Assembly (NCBI GenBank): GCA_943370595.1
Contig: CALRRO020000022.1
Span: forward strand, 1-64,000
DNA: 64,000 nucleotides
Source: Piscinibacter sp943370595
GTDB taxonomy: Bacteria > Pseudomonadota > Gammaproteobacteria > Burkholderiales > Burkholderiaceae_C
Reading direction: 5' to 3'
This document shows, piece after piece, positions 54,402 to 62,842 of this stretch. Each line of letters starts with the position of its first letter. Position 1 is the stretch's first letter. Under the pieces are notes generated by a model. It searched no databases and was not told where the DNA came from. It worked only from the letters and a program-made list of their open reading frames with translations. Both the position numbers and the translations under genes were made by a program.

Positions 54402-55031
54402 CTAGGGCCCGGCCGCGCGCACCGCCTGGGCCATCGCCTCGGCCGCGCCGCCTTCGGCAGCCAGTGTGCGCGCCACGCCCTCGCGGTCCGCCGCGCTACG
54501 GTTCTGGCTGACCTTCCACTTGCCGGTGATGGCCTCGATCTCGACCTCGATGCCGACGATGGCGCCGAGCATCTTGTCGATGTAGTCCGTCGGCGCGTCG
54601 CCCACCTGCCACGGCGCCGGTCGGTTCGCCTCGTGGTGGTCGGTCAGCCGCGAGACCAAGGCATGCAGCCAGGCCGGGTCCTCGATTGCACGCAGCCGGC
54701 CGCGCGCCTGCACCATGATGTAGTTCCAGGTCGGCACCACCTTGCCGTGCTCGGCCTTGCTCGGGTAGGCGCTCGGGCTGATGTAGGCCTGCGGGCCCTG
54801 GAAGACCACCAGCACCTTCGTGTCGGCAGCCTCGCGCCACAGCGTATTGGCGCGCGCCACATGGGCCACCAGCGTGCCGTGCGCGCCGCGCTGCGCGTCG
54901 AGCATGAAGGGGATGCTGTCGGCCCGCAGCTCGCCGCCCGGCTGCGTGACCAGCAGCCCGAGCGGATGAGCGCGCAGCAGCGCGTGCAGGACCTCGGTGC
55001 GGGTTTCCTCGAAGTGCTTGGGCAGATACAC
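54402..55031 (-). CDS. PaiB-type FMN-binding negative transcriptional regulator
   Basis: A 209-residue split-barrel flavin-binding protein of the PaiB family. It begins V(M)YLPKHFEETRTEVLHALL from a GTG at 55031, then GLLVTQPGGELRADSIPFML, and the hallmark ISPSAYPSKAEHGKVVPTWN (about residues 88-107). A C-terminal helix pair contains GIEVEIEAITGKWKVSQNRS. In Bacillus PaiB affects sporulation and protease genes; in proteobacteria the role is not defined. The GTG lies two bases inside the end of the osmC-like gene region, so expression is coupled to it. Confidence 0.9.
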   Translation of the reverse strand: MYLPKHFEETRTEVLHALLRAHPLGLLVTQPGGELRADSIPFMLDAQRGAHGTLVAHVARANTLWREAADTKVLVVFQGPQAYISPSAYPSKAEHGKVVPTWNYIMVQARGRLRAIEDPAWLHALVSRLTDHHEANRPAPWQVGDAPTDYIDKMLGAIVGIEVEIEAITGKWKVSQNRSAADREGVARTLAAEGGAAEAMAQAVRAAGP

Positions 55032-55033
55032 GG

Positions 55034-55507
55034 TCAGACCTCCACGATCACCGGCTCGCAGCGCACCTCGCTGCGCACCGAGTTGGCAATGAAACATTCC
55101 TCATGGGCGGCGTGGTGCAGCCGGGCGATCTCGGCGGCGTCTGGGCGCTTGTCGCCGCCGAAGCGCACCGCTGGGCGCAGCGTCACCACGGTGATCGCCA
55201 TGCGGCCGCGATCGTCCTTCGCCATGGCGCCGACCGCGTCGTCGCGGTAGTCGTCGACGACCCAGCCAGCGCGACAGGCGAGGTCGAGGAACCACAGCAG
55301 GTGGCAGCTCGACAGCGCGGCGACGAAGGCTTCTTCCGGATCGACCGCGGCCGGGTCGGAGAAGGGCACCCGCACCGAATGCGGCGACGACGAGCCCGGC
55401 ACCACCGCGCCCCCATCGAAGTGCAGTTCGTGGCGGCGGCTGTAGCGGCGGTCGCTGAACGGCTGGTCGCCGCGTTGCCAGTGCACGCTGGCGAGGTGGT
55501 CGGACAT
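55034..55507 (-). CDS. OsmC-family peroxiredoxin
   Basis: Small cytoplasmic peroxidase of 157 residues in the OsmC/Ohr/YhfA fold. The two redox cysteines appear as ALSSCHLLWFLDLA (about residue 68) and HHAAHEECFIANSV (about residue 137), in the usual spacing. The catalytic Arg is probably in one of the early beta strands (SDRRYSRRHELHFDGG). OsmC enzymes reduce organic hydroperoxides. Its stop overlaps the paiB start region, so the two form a two-gene unit. Separation from a general YhfA-like role is not possible by eye. Confidence 0.92.
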   Translation of the reverse strand: MSDHLASVHWQRGDQPFSDRRYSRRHELHFDGGAVVPGSSSPHSVRVPFSDPAAVDPEEAFVAALSSCHLLWFLDLACRAGWVVDDYRDDAVGAMAKDDRGRMAITVVTLRPAVRFGGDKRPDAAEIARLHHAAHEECFIANSVRSEVRCEPVIVEV

Positions 55508-55560
55508 GGCGGGCTCCGTGGGGCGGGAGCCCGGATTGTCGCCGCGCGCCGCTCGGGCGT

Positions 55561-58008
55561 TCAGTGCAGCAGCGCGGCGCCGGCGGCGCGGCCCGGCAGC
55601 CCGCGCGCCTCCACCCAGCGCGCCGACCAGGGCCGGAACTCGGCCGACGGCATCGGCTTGCCCATGTGGTAACCCTGGGCCTGGTCGCAGCGCAGGTCGC
55701 GCAGCAGGTCCCAGATGCGCGCGTTCTCGACGCCTTCGGCGACCACCGTGAGATCGAGGTTGTGCGCCAGCTCGACGATCGAGCGAACGATCTTCACGTC
55801 GACCGGGTCCTTGTCGAGGTTGCGGATGAAGGCCATGTCGATCTTCAACTCGTCCACCGGCAGGCGCTTCAGGTACCCGTACGACGACTGGCCCGAGCCG
55901 AAGTCGTCGATCGACAGCTTGAAGCCCATCGCGGCCAGTCGGTTCAGCGTGCCGAGCGCACGCTCGGGGTCGTCCATGATCGCGCTCTCGGTGATCTCGA
56001 GGCAGAAGGCCTCGGCCGGCACGCGGTGCCGAACGAGCAGCCCCTCCAGCTTCGACGGCAGGTCCTGGTCCATCAGGTCACGCACCGACAGGTTGACGGA
56101 CAGCACCAGCACCGTGCCGTCGGCCTGCAGCTCGCGCCAGGCCTGCGCGGCGGCTTCGAAGATCCAGATCGTCAGCGCTCGGATGAAGCCGGTCTGCTCG
56201 GCGAACGGGATGAACTGGATCGGCGGCACCAGGCCGCGCGTCGGGTGCTGCCAGCGCACCAGCGCCTCGGCGCCGACCACCGCGCCGGTGGCCAGTGCCA
56301 GCTTGGGCTGCAGGTACAGGCGCAGCTCGCCATGTTCGATGGCCTGGCGCAGGTCGCTGAGCAGAGACAGCGTCTGCGCGCTGCCGGCGTCCAGCGCGGG
56401 CTCGTACATCAGCGCGCCCTGGTGGCGCTGCTTGGCGGCGTACATCGCCACCTCGGCGCGGTTGATCAGCGTGTCGGCATCGCCGGCGTCCTGCGGCCAG
56501 CAGGCGATGCCAATGCCGGCGCCCATGTCGACCTTGTGTTCGTCCAGCGTCAGCGGCTGCTCGAAGGCGCGCGCCACGCGCTGCGCCACCGACGCGGCCA
56601 GCGCCGGATCGCCGACGCGCAGCAGGATCGCGAACTCGTCACCCGACAGCCGCGCCACCAAATCGCCCTCGCGCATCACCTGGCGCGACAGTCGCTCGGC
56701 CACGCCCTGCAGCAGCTTGTCGCCGAAGGCGTAGCCGAGCACGTCGTTGACATGCTTGAAGCGGTCGAGGTCGAGCATCAGCACGGCCACCGGAGCGCGG
56801 GCCTCGCCGGACTCGGCGATGGCCGAGATCACCGCGTCGCGGAACTGCGCCCGGTTGGGCAGGCCCGTCAGCGCGTCCCAGTAGGCCAGGCGCAGGATCT
56901 GCGCCTGCTTCTCGGCCACGCTGACGCGCATGCTCTCGAAGGACTGGGCAAGTTCACCGATCTCGTCGCTGCGATGCAGGCCGCGCACCGGCGTCGTGTA
57001 GTCGCCCGAGCCGAGGCGCTCGGCCGCGCGCGCCAGCTTGCGCAAGGGTTTGGTGACAAGCCCGGCGGTGTAGAGACTGCCGATGGCGAAGATCGCCGAC
57101 GCGATCAGCGTGATGGCCAGCAGGCCGAGCTGCAGTTCGCGCGGGGTGCGCGTGGCAGCGTCGATCGACAGCGAGACCAGCGCCAGCACCGCCGCGCCCG
57201 GCTCGCCGGCCGCGCCCGTCGAGGAGAGCCAGCGGCCGCGCACGCCGAGCTCCTCGTCGGACACGCTCACCGAGGCCATCCTGGCCGGCTTGGCCGGCCA
57301 GGCCTGCGCCGCCAGCCGTGCGGTGGCCGGGGCGTCGAGTGTGCTCAGCACGCTGCGCCACGGCGCATCGGCGCGTTCGCGGGCCAGCACGGTCAGGTTC
57401 ATCGAGGCGAGCTGCTGCAGGTCCTGGCCGAGACGCGGGTCGATCGGGAAGCCCATCGCCACCCAGCCCTTCAGATCGGGGGCCTTCATCGGCACCAGCA
57501 CCAGCTGGTGCGGTGCACCGCCGACCATCACCAGGCCGCTGGCACTGCCTTTGCCGGCGGCGCCGGCGGCCAGCGCCGCTGCGGCCGGGCCGATCTGCGC
57601 CTGCGTCATGCCGCTGCCGGCCTCGGCGCGCAGGCGGAAGCCGGCGTCCAGCCAGGCGGCTTCGGTGGCGCCGATGCGCTCGCCGTGGTTCTCCAGCACC
57701 GAGCCGATCGTCGCGACGTCCCCGGACAGCACGGCCTCGCGGAAGCCGTAGTCGGCCGCCATCAGGCGGGCCGCTTCGGTCAGCGTCTGCGCACGCTGGT
57801 CGAGCAGCGACTGCAGCACGCGCTCGCCCTGGTCGAGTTCGCCGGGCAGCGTGCCGTGGGCATGGCGGTTCAGGCCGACGCCGATGGCGCTGAAGCTGGC
57901 GATCTGCACCAGCGCCAGCAGCGCCAGGAACAGCGCGACCACACGTGCGCCGAAGGAGCCGTGGAACCAGGCCAGCGCCGGGTTCGCCGGCGCGCGCGAT
58001 TCGCTCAC
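55561..58008 (-). CDS. Membrane GGDEF-EAL cyclic-di-GMP enzyme with double-dCACHE-like sensor and HAMP
   Basis: Inner-membrane protein of 815 residues with a GTG start at 58008 overlapping the cupredoxin stop (GTGA). Membrane helices lie near residues 20-42 and 320-342, flanking a periplasmic sensor of about 270 residues. A HAMP domain follows (KPLRKLARAAERLGSGDYTT). The GGDEF domain reads SGDEF at 455-459 with an I-site REGD five residues upstream. The EAL domain has E581-A-L-VRW, NLSVRDL, EITESAIM and IDDFGSGQSSYGYL, with VAEGVEN near the end. Both active sites look intact, so it may make and break cyclic di-GMP. It shares a transcript with a secreted cupredoxin, suggesting copper or redox input. 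Confidence 0.93.
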   Translation of the reverse strand: MSESRAPANPALAWFHGSFGARVVALFLALLALVQIASFSAIGVGLNRHAHGTLPGELDQGERVLQSLLDQRAQTLTEAARLMAADYGFREAVLSGDVATIGSVLENHGERIGATEAAWLDAGFRLRAEAGSGMTQAQIGPAAAALAAGAAGKGSASGLVMVGGAPHQLVLVPMKAPDLKGWVAMGFPIDPRLGQDLQQLASMNLTVLARERADAPWRSVLSTLDAPATARLAAQAWPAKPARMASVSVSDEELGVRGRWLSSTGAAGEPGAAVLALVSLSIDAATRTPRELQLGLLAITLIASAIFAIGSLYTAGLVTKPLRKLARAAERLGSGDYTTPVRGLHRSDEIGELAQSFESMRVSVAEKQAQILRLAYWDALTGLPNRAQFRDAVISAIAESGEARAPVAVLMLDLDRFKHVNDVLGYAFGDKLLQGVAERLSRQVMREGDLVARLSGDEFAILLRVGDPALAASVAQRVARAFEQPLTLDEHKVDMGAGIGIACWPQDAGDADTLINRAEVAMYAAKQRHQGALMYEPALDAGSAQTLSLLSDLRQAIEHGELRLYLQPKLALATGAVVGAEALVRWQHPTRGLVPPIQFIPFAEQTGFIRALTIWIFEAAAQAWRELQADGTVLVLSVNLSVRDLMDQDLPSKLEGLLVRHRVPAEAFCLEITESAIMDDPERALGTLNRLAAMGFKLSIDDFGSGQSSYGYLKRLPVDELKIDMAFIRNLDKDPVDVKIVRSIVELAHNLDLTVVAEGVENARIWDLLRDLRCDQAQGYHMGKPMPSAEFRPWSARWVEARGLPGRAAGAALLH

Positions 58009-58610
58009 GGCGCGGGCTCCACGGGCAGCTTCAGGGCCTCGCGGGTTTCGCCGGTGCCGATCGACAAGGTCTTCGTCACTGCTGGCGTGTTGGCGGGCAG
58101 CGCCGGGTGCCATGCGCTCAGCCGGTAGGCGCCGGCCGGTGCGTCGGCGATGCCGGCGCTGCCGTCGTTGCCGCTGCGCGCGTACCAGGGGGTGTCGGCC
58201 ACCACCACCCACGCCGCCATGCGGTCATGGATGTTGCAGCCGAGCACGGCCACGCCGGGCTTGTCGAACACGATCGGCGTGGCCGGCACGCCGGCGTACA
58301 ACTTCAGCTCGAAGGTCTTCGCCGCCGAGAAGGAATAGACGTGGTGGCGCACCGTGTCGAAGTTCGGGAACGACACCCTGGTGCCGACCGTGATCACCGT
58401 CACGCGCGGGCTGAACTGGCGCTTGGCCTGAGAGATCTCCGCATCGGGCAGCGGCTTGACCGGTGCCTTGCCCGCCACTGGTTCGAGCAGTACCACCGCG
58501 TCGGGCAGCGGCTTGCCGGCAGCGTCGGTGACCGACACGACGAGCGCACCGGCCCGAGCCGCGAACGGCGCGGCAACGAGGATCAGGCAGGCAAGGCGCA
58601 TCGGGATCAT
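58005..58610 (-). CDS. Exported cupredoxin-like copper protein (methylamine-utilisation-type)
   Basis: Periplasmic protein of 201 residues with signal peptide MRLACLILVAAPFAARA (ATG at 58601 or 58610). The plastocyanin-like fold is shown by VTVITVGTRVSFPNFDTVRH and type 1 copper ligands: H89 or H90 in VRHHVYSF, then C125, H128 and M131 in LGCNIHDRM. The C-terminal carboxypeptidase-regulatory-like strands (AGIADAPAGAYRLSAWHP) are common in proteins annotated as methylamine utilisation. No methylamine dehydrogenase genes are present here, so that label is only historical. Stop and next start overlap (GTGA). Confidence 0.88.
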   Translation of the reverse strand: MIPMRLACLILVAAPFAARAGALVVSVTDAAGKPLPDAVVLLEPVAGKAPVKPLPDAEISQAKRQFSPRVTVITVGTRVSFPNFDTVRHHVYSFSAAKTFELKLYAGVPATPIVFDKPGVAVLGCNIHDRMAAWVVVADTPWYARSGNDGSAGIADAPAGAYRLSAWHPALPANTPAVTKTLSIGTGETREALKLPVEPAP

Positions 58611-58793
58611 GGGTGGACGGGAAACGCCGGCGCCCGATAGCGGGGCGGCCGGTCATGATGCCTTTCGGACTCCTGCGCAGGGACTTGAGTGCCCGTGACA
58701 AGCGTGGCGCAAGTCACGTGAAGCAGCGCACTGCTTGCGGCATTTACGGTTCCTCACCGGCAGAGGACCCGTGGACGGCTACGCTGCGCGCCC

Positions 58794-59498
58794 ATGTCGA
58801 CCTTCGTGAAACTTCGGACCCTGAGCGTGGTGTGGATGGCGGCCTCGCTGGCCGGCTGCGGCGGAGGCGGCGGCGACTCGGCCACTGCCGCCGCGCCCAC
58901 GCCTTCACCCGCGCCGGCACCCGCACCGGCACCTGCACCAGCACCCGCACCCGCACCAGCACCAGCACCAGCACCAGCACCAGCACCAGCACCAGCACCA
59001 GCACCCGCGCCAGCGCCAGCGCCAGCGCCAGCGCCAGCGCCGAGCCCAGCCTCCGCCAGCACCTGCGGTCTGAGCGACTTCGAGGCCAGCCTGCTCGCCC
59101 GCGTGAACCAGGTGCGTGCCGCCGGCGCGAGCTGCGGTACCCGCGGCAGCTTTGCACCCACCGGCGCATTGACGTGGAGTGCCCCGCTGACGCAGGCCGC
59201 CGCCGTGCACTCGCAGGACATGGTGACGAACAACTTCTTCTCGCACACCGGCTCGAGCGGCAGCACGCTGTCGGCGCGGGTCGAGGCGGCGGGCTACGCC
59301 TGGGGTGCCGTCGGCGAGAACATCGCTGCCGGCTACCCCAGCGTCACCGCGGTGATGGACGGCTGGATGGCCAGTGACGGCCACTGCGCGAACATCATGA
59401 ACCCGGCGTTCACGCAGATCGGCGTGGCCTGCATCCGCGGCACCACGTCGAACAGCTATGGCCTCTACTGGACGATGGACCTGGCCCGGCCGCGCTGA
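58794..59498 (+). CDS. CAP (SCP/PR-1) domain lipoprotein with Ala-Pro repeat
   Basis: A 234-residue predicted lipoprotein (MSTFVKLRTLSVVWMAASLAGC, lipid Cys22, then GGGGGDS). Residues about 33-84 are an almost pure Ala-Pro repeat, encoded by tandem hexanucleotides. Residues about 90-234 form a CAP domain with LLARVNQVRAAGASCGTRG, LTQAAAVHSQDMVTNNFFSH, YAWGAVGENIAAGYPSVTA and a C-terminal GLYWTMDLARP, with CAP His-Glu residues in HSQDM and GENIA. The rigid Ala-Pro spacer would hold the domain away from the membrane. The repeat tract may vary in copy number. It converges with mnmA. Confidence 0.88.
   Translation: MSTFVKLRTLSVVWMAASLAGCGGGGGDSATAAAPTPSPAPAPAPAPAPAPAPAPAPAPAPAPAPAPAPAPAPAPAPAPAPAPSPASASTCGLSDFEASLLARVNQVRAAGASCGTRGSFAPTGALTWSAPLTQAAAVHSQDMVTNNFFSHTGSSGSTLSARVEAAGYAWGAVGENIAAGYPSVTAVMDGWMASDGHCANIMNPAFTQIGVACIRGTTSNSYGLYWTMDLARPR
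58953..59000 (+). repeat. Tandem hexanucleotide (GCACCA)x8
   Basis: Eight perfect GCACCA units encoding Ala-Pro, residues 54-69 of the CAP lipoprotein. It continues after one GCACCC unit into the GCGCCA array. Hexamer changes would keep the frame, so length variation alters only the spacer. Confidence 0.92.
59007..59036 (+). repeat. Tandem hexanucleotide (GCGCCA)x5
   Basis: Five perfect GCGCCA units, also Ala-Pro coding, next to the GCACCA array but with a different Ala codon. The two homogeneous blocks point to recent slippage expansions within an older Ala-Pro tract. Confidence 0.9.
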
Positions 59499-59501
59499 AG
59501 C

Positions 59502-60608
59502 TCAGGCCGCCGCTGCGGCGATGACGCCGCCGCCCCGGCAGACCTCGCCGTCGTAAAGCACCGCCGACTGGCCCGGCGTGACCGCCCATTGCGGCGTATC
59601 GAAGTGCAGCGCAAAGGCGCCTTCTGCCGCCTCGAACCGGCACAGGGCGTCGCCCTGGCGGTAGCGGGTCTTCGCGCCGTAGCCGCCGGCCGCGGGTGCC
59701 GCACCGGCGACCCAGCTCACATCGCCGGCGCGCAGCGCGTGCGAGAGCAGCCACGGGTGCTCGTGGCCCTGCACGGCGTAGAGCGTGTTCGTCGCCATGT
59801 CCTTGCGTGCGACGAACCAGGGCTCGTGCTCGCTGCCGCCCTTGACCGCGCCACGCTCCTTCAACCCGCCGATGCCGATGCCCTTGCGCTGGCCCAGCGT
59901 GTAGAAGCTCAGGCCGACGTGCTCGCCGATCGTGCGGCCGCGGTCGTCCTTGATCGGCCCGGGCTGGTTGGCCAGGTAGCGGTTGAGGAACTCGCGAAAC
60001 GGCCGCTCGCCGATGAAGCAGATGCCGGTGGAGTCCTTCTTCTTCGCGTTCGGCAGGCCGATCTCCTCGGCGATGCGCCGCACCTCGGTCTTGGGCAACT
60101 CTCCGACCGGGAACAGCGTCTTGCCGAGCTGCGCCTGGTTCAGCCGATGCAGGAAGTAACTCTGGTCCTTCAGCGGGTCCAGGCCCTTGAGCAGTTCGAA
60201 GTGCCCGTCGCGCTCGCGCACGCGGGCGTAGTGGCCGGTCGCGATCTTCTGCGCACCCAGCCGCATCGCATGGTCGAGGAAGGCCTTGAACTTGATCTCG
60301 GCATTGCACAGCACGTCGGGGTTGGGCGTGCGGCCGGCCTGGTACTCGCGCAGGAACTCGGCGAAGACGCGGTCCTTGTAGTCGGCGGCGAAGTTGACGT
60401 GCTCGATCTCGATGCCGATCACGTCGGCCACCGCGGCGGCGTCGACGAAGTCGACGTTGCTCGAGCAGTACTCGGAGTTGTCGTCATCCTCCCAGTTCTT
60501 CATGAAGATGCCGACCACCTCGTAGCCCTGCTGCTTGAGCAGCCACGCGCTCACGGCGGAGTCGACCCCGCCGGACAGACCGACGACGACCCGTTCCCTC
60601 TTGCCCAT
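59502..60608 (-). CDS. mnmA: tRNA-specific 2-thiouridylase MnmA
   Basis: Makes 2-thiouridine at tRNA wobble position 34. The 368 residues start MGKRERVVVGLSGGVDSAVS, with the PP-loop SGGVDS. Catalytic cysteines lie in NPDVLCNAEIKFKAF and STGICFIGERPFREF. Other family stretches are ATGHYARV, LPNAKKKDSTGI and GEHVGLSFYTLGQRKGIGIG (first 20). It is preceded by the NUDIX gene with 8 bases between them, so they form a likely operon, a common order in betaproteobacteria. Confidence 0.97.
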   Translation of the reverse strand: MGKRERVVVGLSGGVDSAVSAWLLKQQGYEVVGIFMKNWEDDDNSEYCSSNVDFVDAAAVADVIGIEIEHVNFAADYKDRVFAEFLREYQAGRTPNPDVLCNAEIKFKAFLDHAMRLGAQKIATGHYARVRERDGHFELLKGLDPLKDQSYFLHRLNQAQLGKTLFPVGELPKTEVRRIAEEIGLPNAKKKDSTGICFIGERPFREFLNRYLANQPGPIKDDRGRTIGEHVGLSFYTLGQRKGIGIGGLKERGAVKGGSEHEPWFVARKDMATNTLYAVQGHEHPWLLSHALRAGDVSWVAGAAPAAGGYGAKTRYRQGDALCRFEAAEGAFALHFDTPQWAVTPGQSAVLYDGEVCRGGGVIAAAAA

Positions 60609-60616
60609 GGGCCGGA

Positions 60617-61114
60617 TTATCCGGCGCGCTTGATTTCCGGGTCGTGCACGCTGGCGTCGGTGGTGATCGCCTCCAGCGGCAGGCGCCGCCCGGCCGCATG
60701 GTCCTCGATGCAGCGCAGGACCAGGCCGCTGCGGTGGCGGTCGCGGCTGTCGCGCACTTCGTCCAGCGTCATCCACAGCGTGCGCACGATGCCGTCGTCG
60801 AGCGTGCGCGCCGGGTCGCTCTCGCCGACCGTGCCGCCGAAGGCGAAGCGCACGTAGGTGACGTCCTCGCCCGTTGCGGGCCGCTGGAAGCGCGACAGGT
60901 AGACGCCCACCAGCCGGTCGGGCGTGAACACGCAGGCGGTCTCTTCCAGCGCCTCGCGCTCGACGCCCTGCTGCGGGCTTTCCCCAGGGTCCAGATGGCC
61001 GGCCGGGTTGTTGAGCTTCAGGCCCTCAGGCGTGTGCTCCTCCACCAGCAGGTAGCGGCCGTCACGCTCGATGATGGCGGCCACGGTGACGCTCGGTTTC
61101 CAGCGCTCTGACAT
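60617..61114 (-). CDS. NUDIX hydrolase
   Basis: A 165-residue cytoplasmic pyrophosphohydrolase. The NUDIX box is GHLDPGESPQQGVEREALEE, with the metal-binding REALEE intact but Ala (EETAC) where most members have Gly (EETG). The fold start MSERWKPSVTVAAIIERDGR is typical. The MutT-like type next to mnmA (NudJ/phosphatase type in enterobacteria) acts on thiamin or nucleoside phosphates, so a similar role is possible here. It is divergent from pntA, with the 48-bp repeat between them. Confidence 0.92.
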   Translation of the reverse strand: MSERWKPSVTVAAIIERDGRYLLVEEHTPEGLKLNNPAGHLDPGESPQQGVEREALEETACVFTPDRLVGVYLSRFQRPATGEDVTYVRFAFGGTVGESDPARTLDDGIVRTLWMTLDEVRDSRDRHRSGLVLRCIEDHAAGRRLPLEAITTDASVHDPEIKRAG

Positions 61115-61150
61115 CGACTCCCCCCGTTGCGCCTGCGGCGCTCCCCCCAG

Positions 61151-61198
61151 GGGGCGCCGCCAGCGGCCCGGCGGAGCCGGTTCCGCGGCGACCGCTTG
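61151..61198. repeat. 48-bp dispersed repeat, copy 2
   Basis: Between the NUDIX and pntA starts; begins GGGGCGCCGCCAGCGGCC and ends GACCGCTTG. It differs from the copy at 53423-53470 at two positions only (T/C and G/A). It is preceded by CTCCCCCCAG, which makes a small inverted repeat with its first bases. Confidence 0.8.
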
Positions 61199-61251
61199 GC
61201 TTCCGTGGAGAATGCCAGAATTCGCACATAACAATGCCCGAGGAGCACCCC

Positions 61252-62829
61252 ATGCTGATTGGCGTTCCGCTGGAGACAGCGGCTGGAGAGAAGCGCGTCG
61301 CGACTGTGCCCGACGTGGTCGAGAAGCTGGTCAAGCTGGGGTTCTCGGTGGCCGTGCAAAGCGGTGCCGGCGTGGCGGCGAACTTCGCCGACGAGGCCTA
61401 CGAGGCGGTCGGCGCCAAGGTCGTGCCCAGCGCCGCCGAGCTCTGGGCCGGCAGCGACATCGTCTTCAAGGTGCGCCCGCCGAGCCTCGACGAGGTGGGC
61501 CTGATGCGCGAAGGCGGTGCGCTGATCGGCTTCGTCTGGCCGGCGCAGAACCCCGAGCTGATGCAGGCACTGGCGGCCAAGCGCGCCACCGTGCTGGCCA
61601 TCGACTGCCTGCCGCGCCAGCTGTCGCGCGCGCAGAAGATGGATGCGCTGACCTCGATGGCCGGCGTCAGCGGCTACCGCGCGGTGATCGAGGCGGCCAA
61701 CGCCTTCGGCCGCTACTTCAACGGCCAGATCACCGCCGCCGGCAAGATCCCGCCGGCCAAGGTGTTCATCGCTGGCGCCGGTGTGGCGGGCCTGGCCGCG
61801 ATCGGTACCGCCGCCGGCCTGGGCGCCATCGTGCGTGCCAACGACACGCGTGCCGAGGTGGCCGACCAGGTCGTCTCGCTGGGCGGCGAGTTCGTCAAGG
61901 TCGACTACGAGGAAGAAGGTTCGGGCGGTGGCGGCTACGCCAAGGTGATGAGCGAGGGCTTCCAGGCGGCGCAGCGCGAGATGTACGCGAAGCAGGCCAA
62001 GGAGTGCGACATCATCATCACCACCGCGCTGATCCCGGGCAAGCCGGCGCCCAAGCTGATCACCGCCGAGATGGTGAAGACCATGAAGCCCGGCAGCGTG
62101 ATCGTCGACATGGCGGCCGAGCAGGGCGGCAATTGCGAGCTCACCGAGCCCGGCCAGGCCGTCGTCAAGCACGGCGTCACCCTCATCGGCTACACCGACC
62201 TGGCCAGCCGCCTGGCGCGCCAGTCGTCGACGCTGTATTCGACCAACCTGCTGCGCCTGACCGAGGAGCTGTGCAAGACCAAGGACGGCGTGATCAACGT
62301 CAACATGGAAGACGACGCGATCCGCGGCCTCACGGTGATCAAGGACGGCGCCGTCACCTGGCCCGCGCCGCCGCTGAAGCTGCCGGCACCCGCGCCCAAG
62401 CCCGCGGCCGTCGCGGCCCCGGCACCGAAGGGCCACGGCCATGGCGCCAGCGAGCCGATGTCGGCCAAGTCGCTCGCGATCACCTTCGGCATCGGCGCGC
62501 TCGCGCTGCTCGTCGTCGGCCTGTTCGCGCCGGCCTCGTTCCTGTCGCACTTCACCGTCTTCGTGCTGGCCTGCTTCATCGGCTACATGGTGATCTGGAA
62601 CGTGACGCCTTCGCTGCACACGCCGCTGATGAGCGTGACCAACGCGATCTCCTCGATCATCGCTATTGGCGCGCTGATCCAGATCGCGCCGCCGCTGACC
62701 GGTGCGGGCGCGGACCGGCCGAACGCCCTGATCCTCGGCATGGCGGTGGTGGCGCTGGTGCTCACCGCCATCAACATGTTCGGCGGCTTCGCGGTGACGC
62801 GTCGCATGCTGGCGATGTTCCGCAAGTAA
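61252..62829 (+). CDS. pntA: NAD(P) transhydrogenase subunit alpha
   Basis: Proton-translocating transhydrogenase alpha subunit of 525 residues from ATG 61252, chosen because CGAGGAG precedes it (an upstream ATG at 61234 is weaker). The AlaDh/PNT domain (about residues 1-370) binds NAD(H) with VFIAGAGVAGLAAIGTAAGL and MLIGVPLETAAGEKRVATVP. A Pro/Ala linker leads to four membrane helices at about 405-525 (AITFGIGALALLVVGLFAP, CFIGYMVIWNVTPSLHTPLM). The full alpha polypeptide is therefore one chain, not split into PntAA and PntAB. pntB follows 13 bases downstream. Confidence 0.97.
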   Translation: MLIGVPLETAAGEKRVATVPDVVEKLVKLGFSVAVQSGAGVAANFADEAYEAVGAKVVPSAAELWAGSDIVFKVRPPSLDEVGLMREGGALIGFVWPAQNPELMQALAAKRATVLAIDCLPRQLSRAQKMDALTSMAGVSGYRAVIEAANAFGRYFNGQITAAGKIPPAKVFIAGAGVAGLAAIGTAAGLGAIVRANDTRAEVADQVVSLGGEFVKVDYEEEGSGGGGYAKVMSEGFQAAQREMYAKQAKECDIIITTALIPGKPAPKLITAEMVKTMKPGSVIVDMAAEQGGNCELTEPGQAVVKHGVTLIGYTDLASRLARQSSTLYSTNLLRLTEELCKTKDGVINVNMEDDAIRGLTVIKDGAVTWPAPPLKLPAPAPKPAAVAAPAPKGHGHGASEPMSAKSLAITFGIGALALLVVGLFAPASFLSHFTVFVLACFIGYMVIWNVTPSLHTPLMSVTNAISSIIAIGALIQIAPPLTGAGADRPNALILGMAVVALVLTAINMFGGFAVTRRMLAMFRK

Positions 62830-62842
62830 GGACAAGAAGAAC

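Noticed and set aside
58005..58610. Methylamine dehydrogenase pathway suggested by the usual annotation of this cupredoxin family
   Set aside because: No mau or other methylamine genes are present; only the copper-site fold can be supported.
58950..59040. Repeat tract considered as a CRISPR array
   Set aside because: Units are 6 bases, contiguous, without spacers, and encode an in-frame Ala-Pro stalk.
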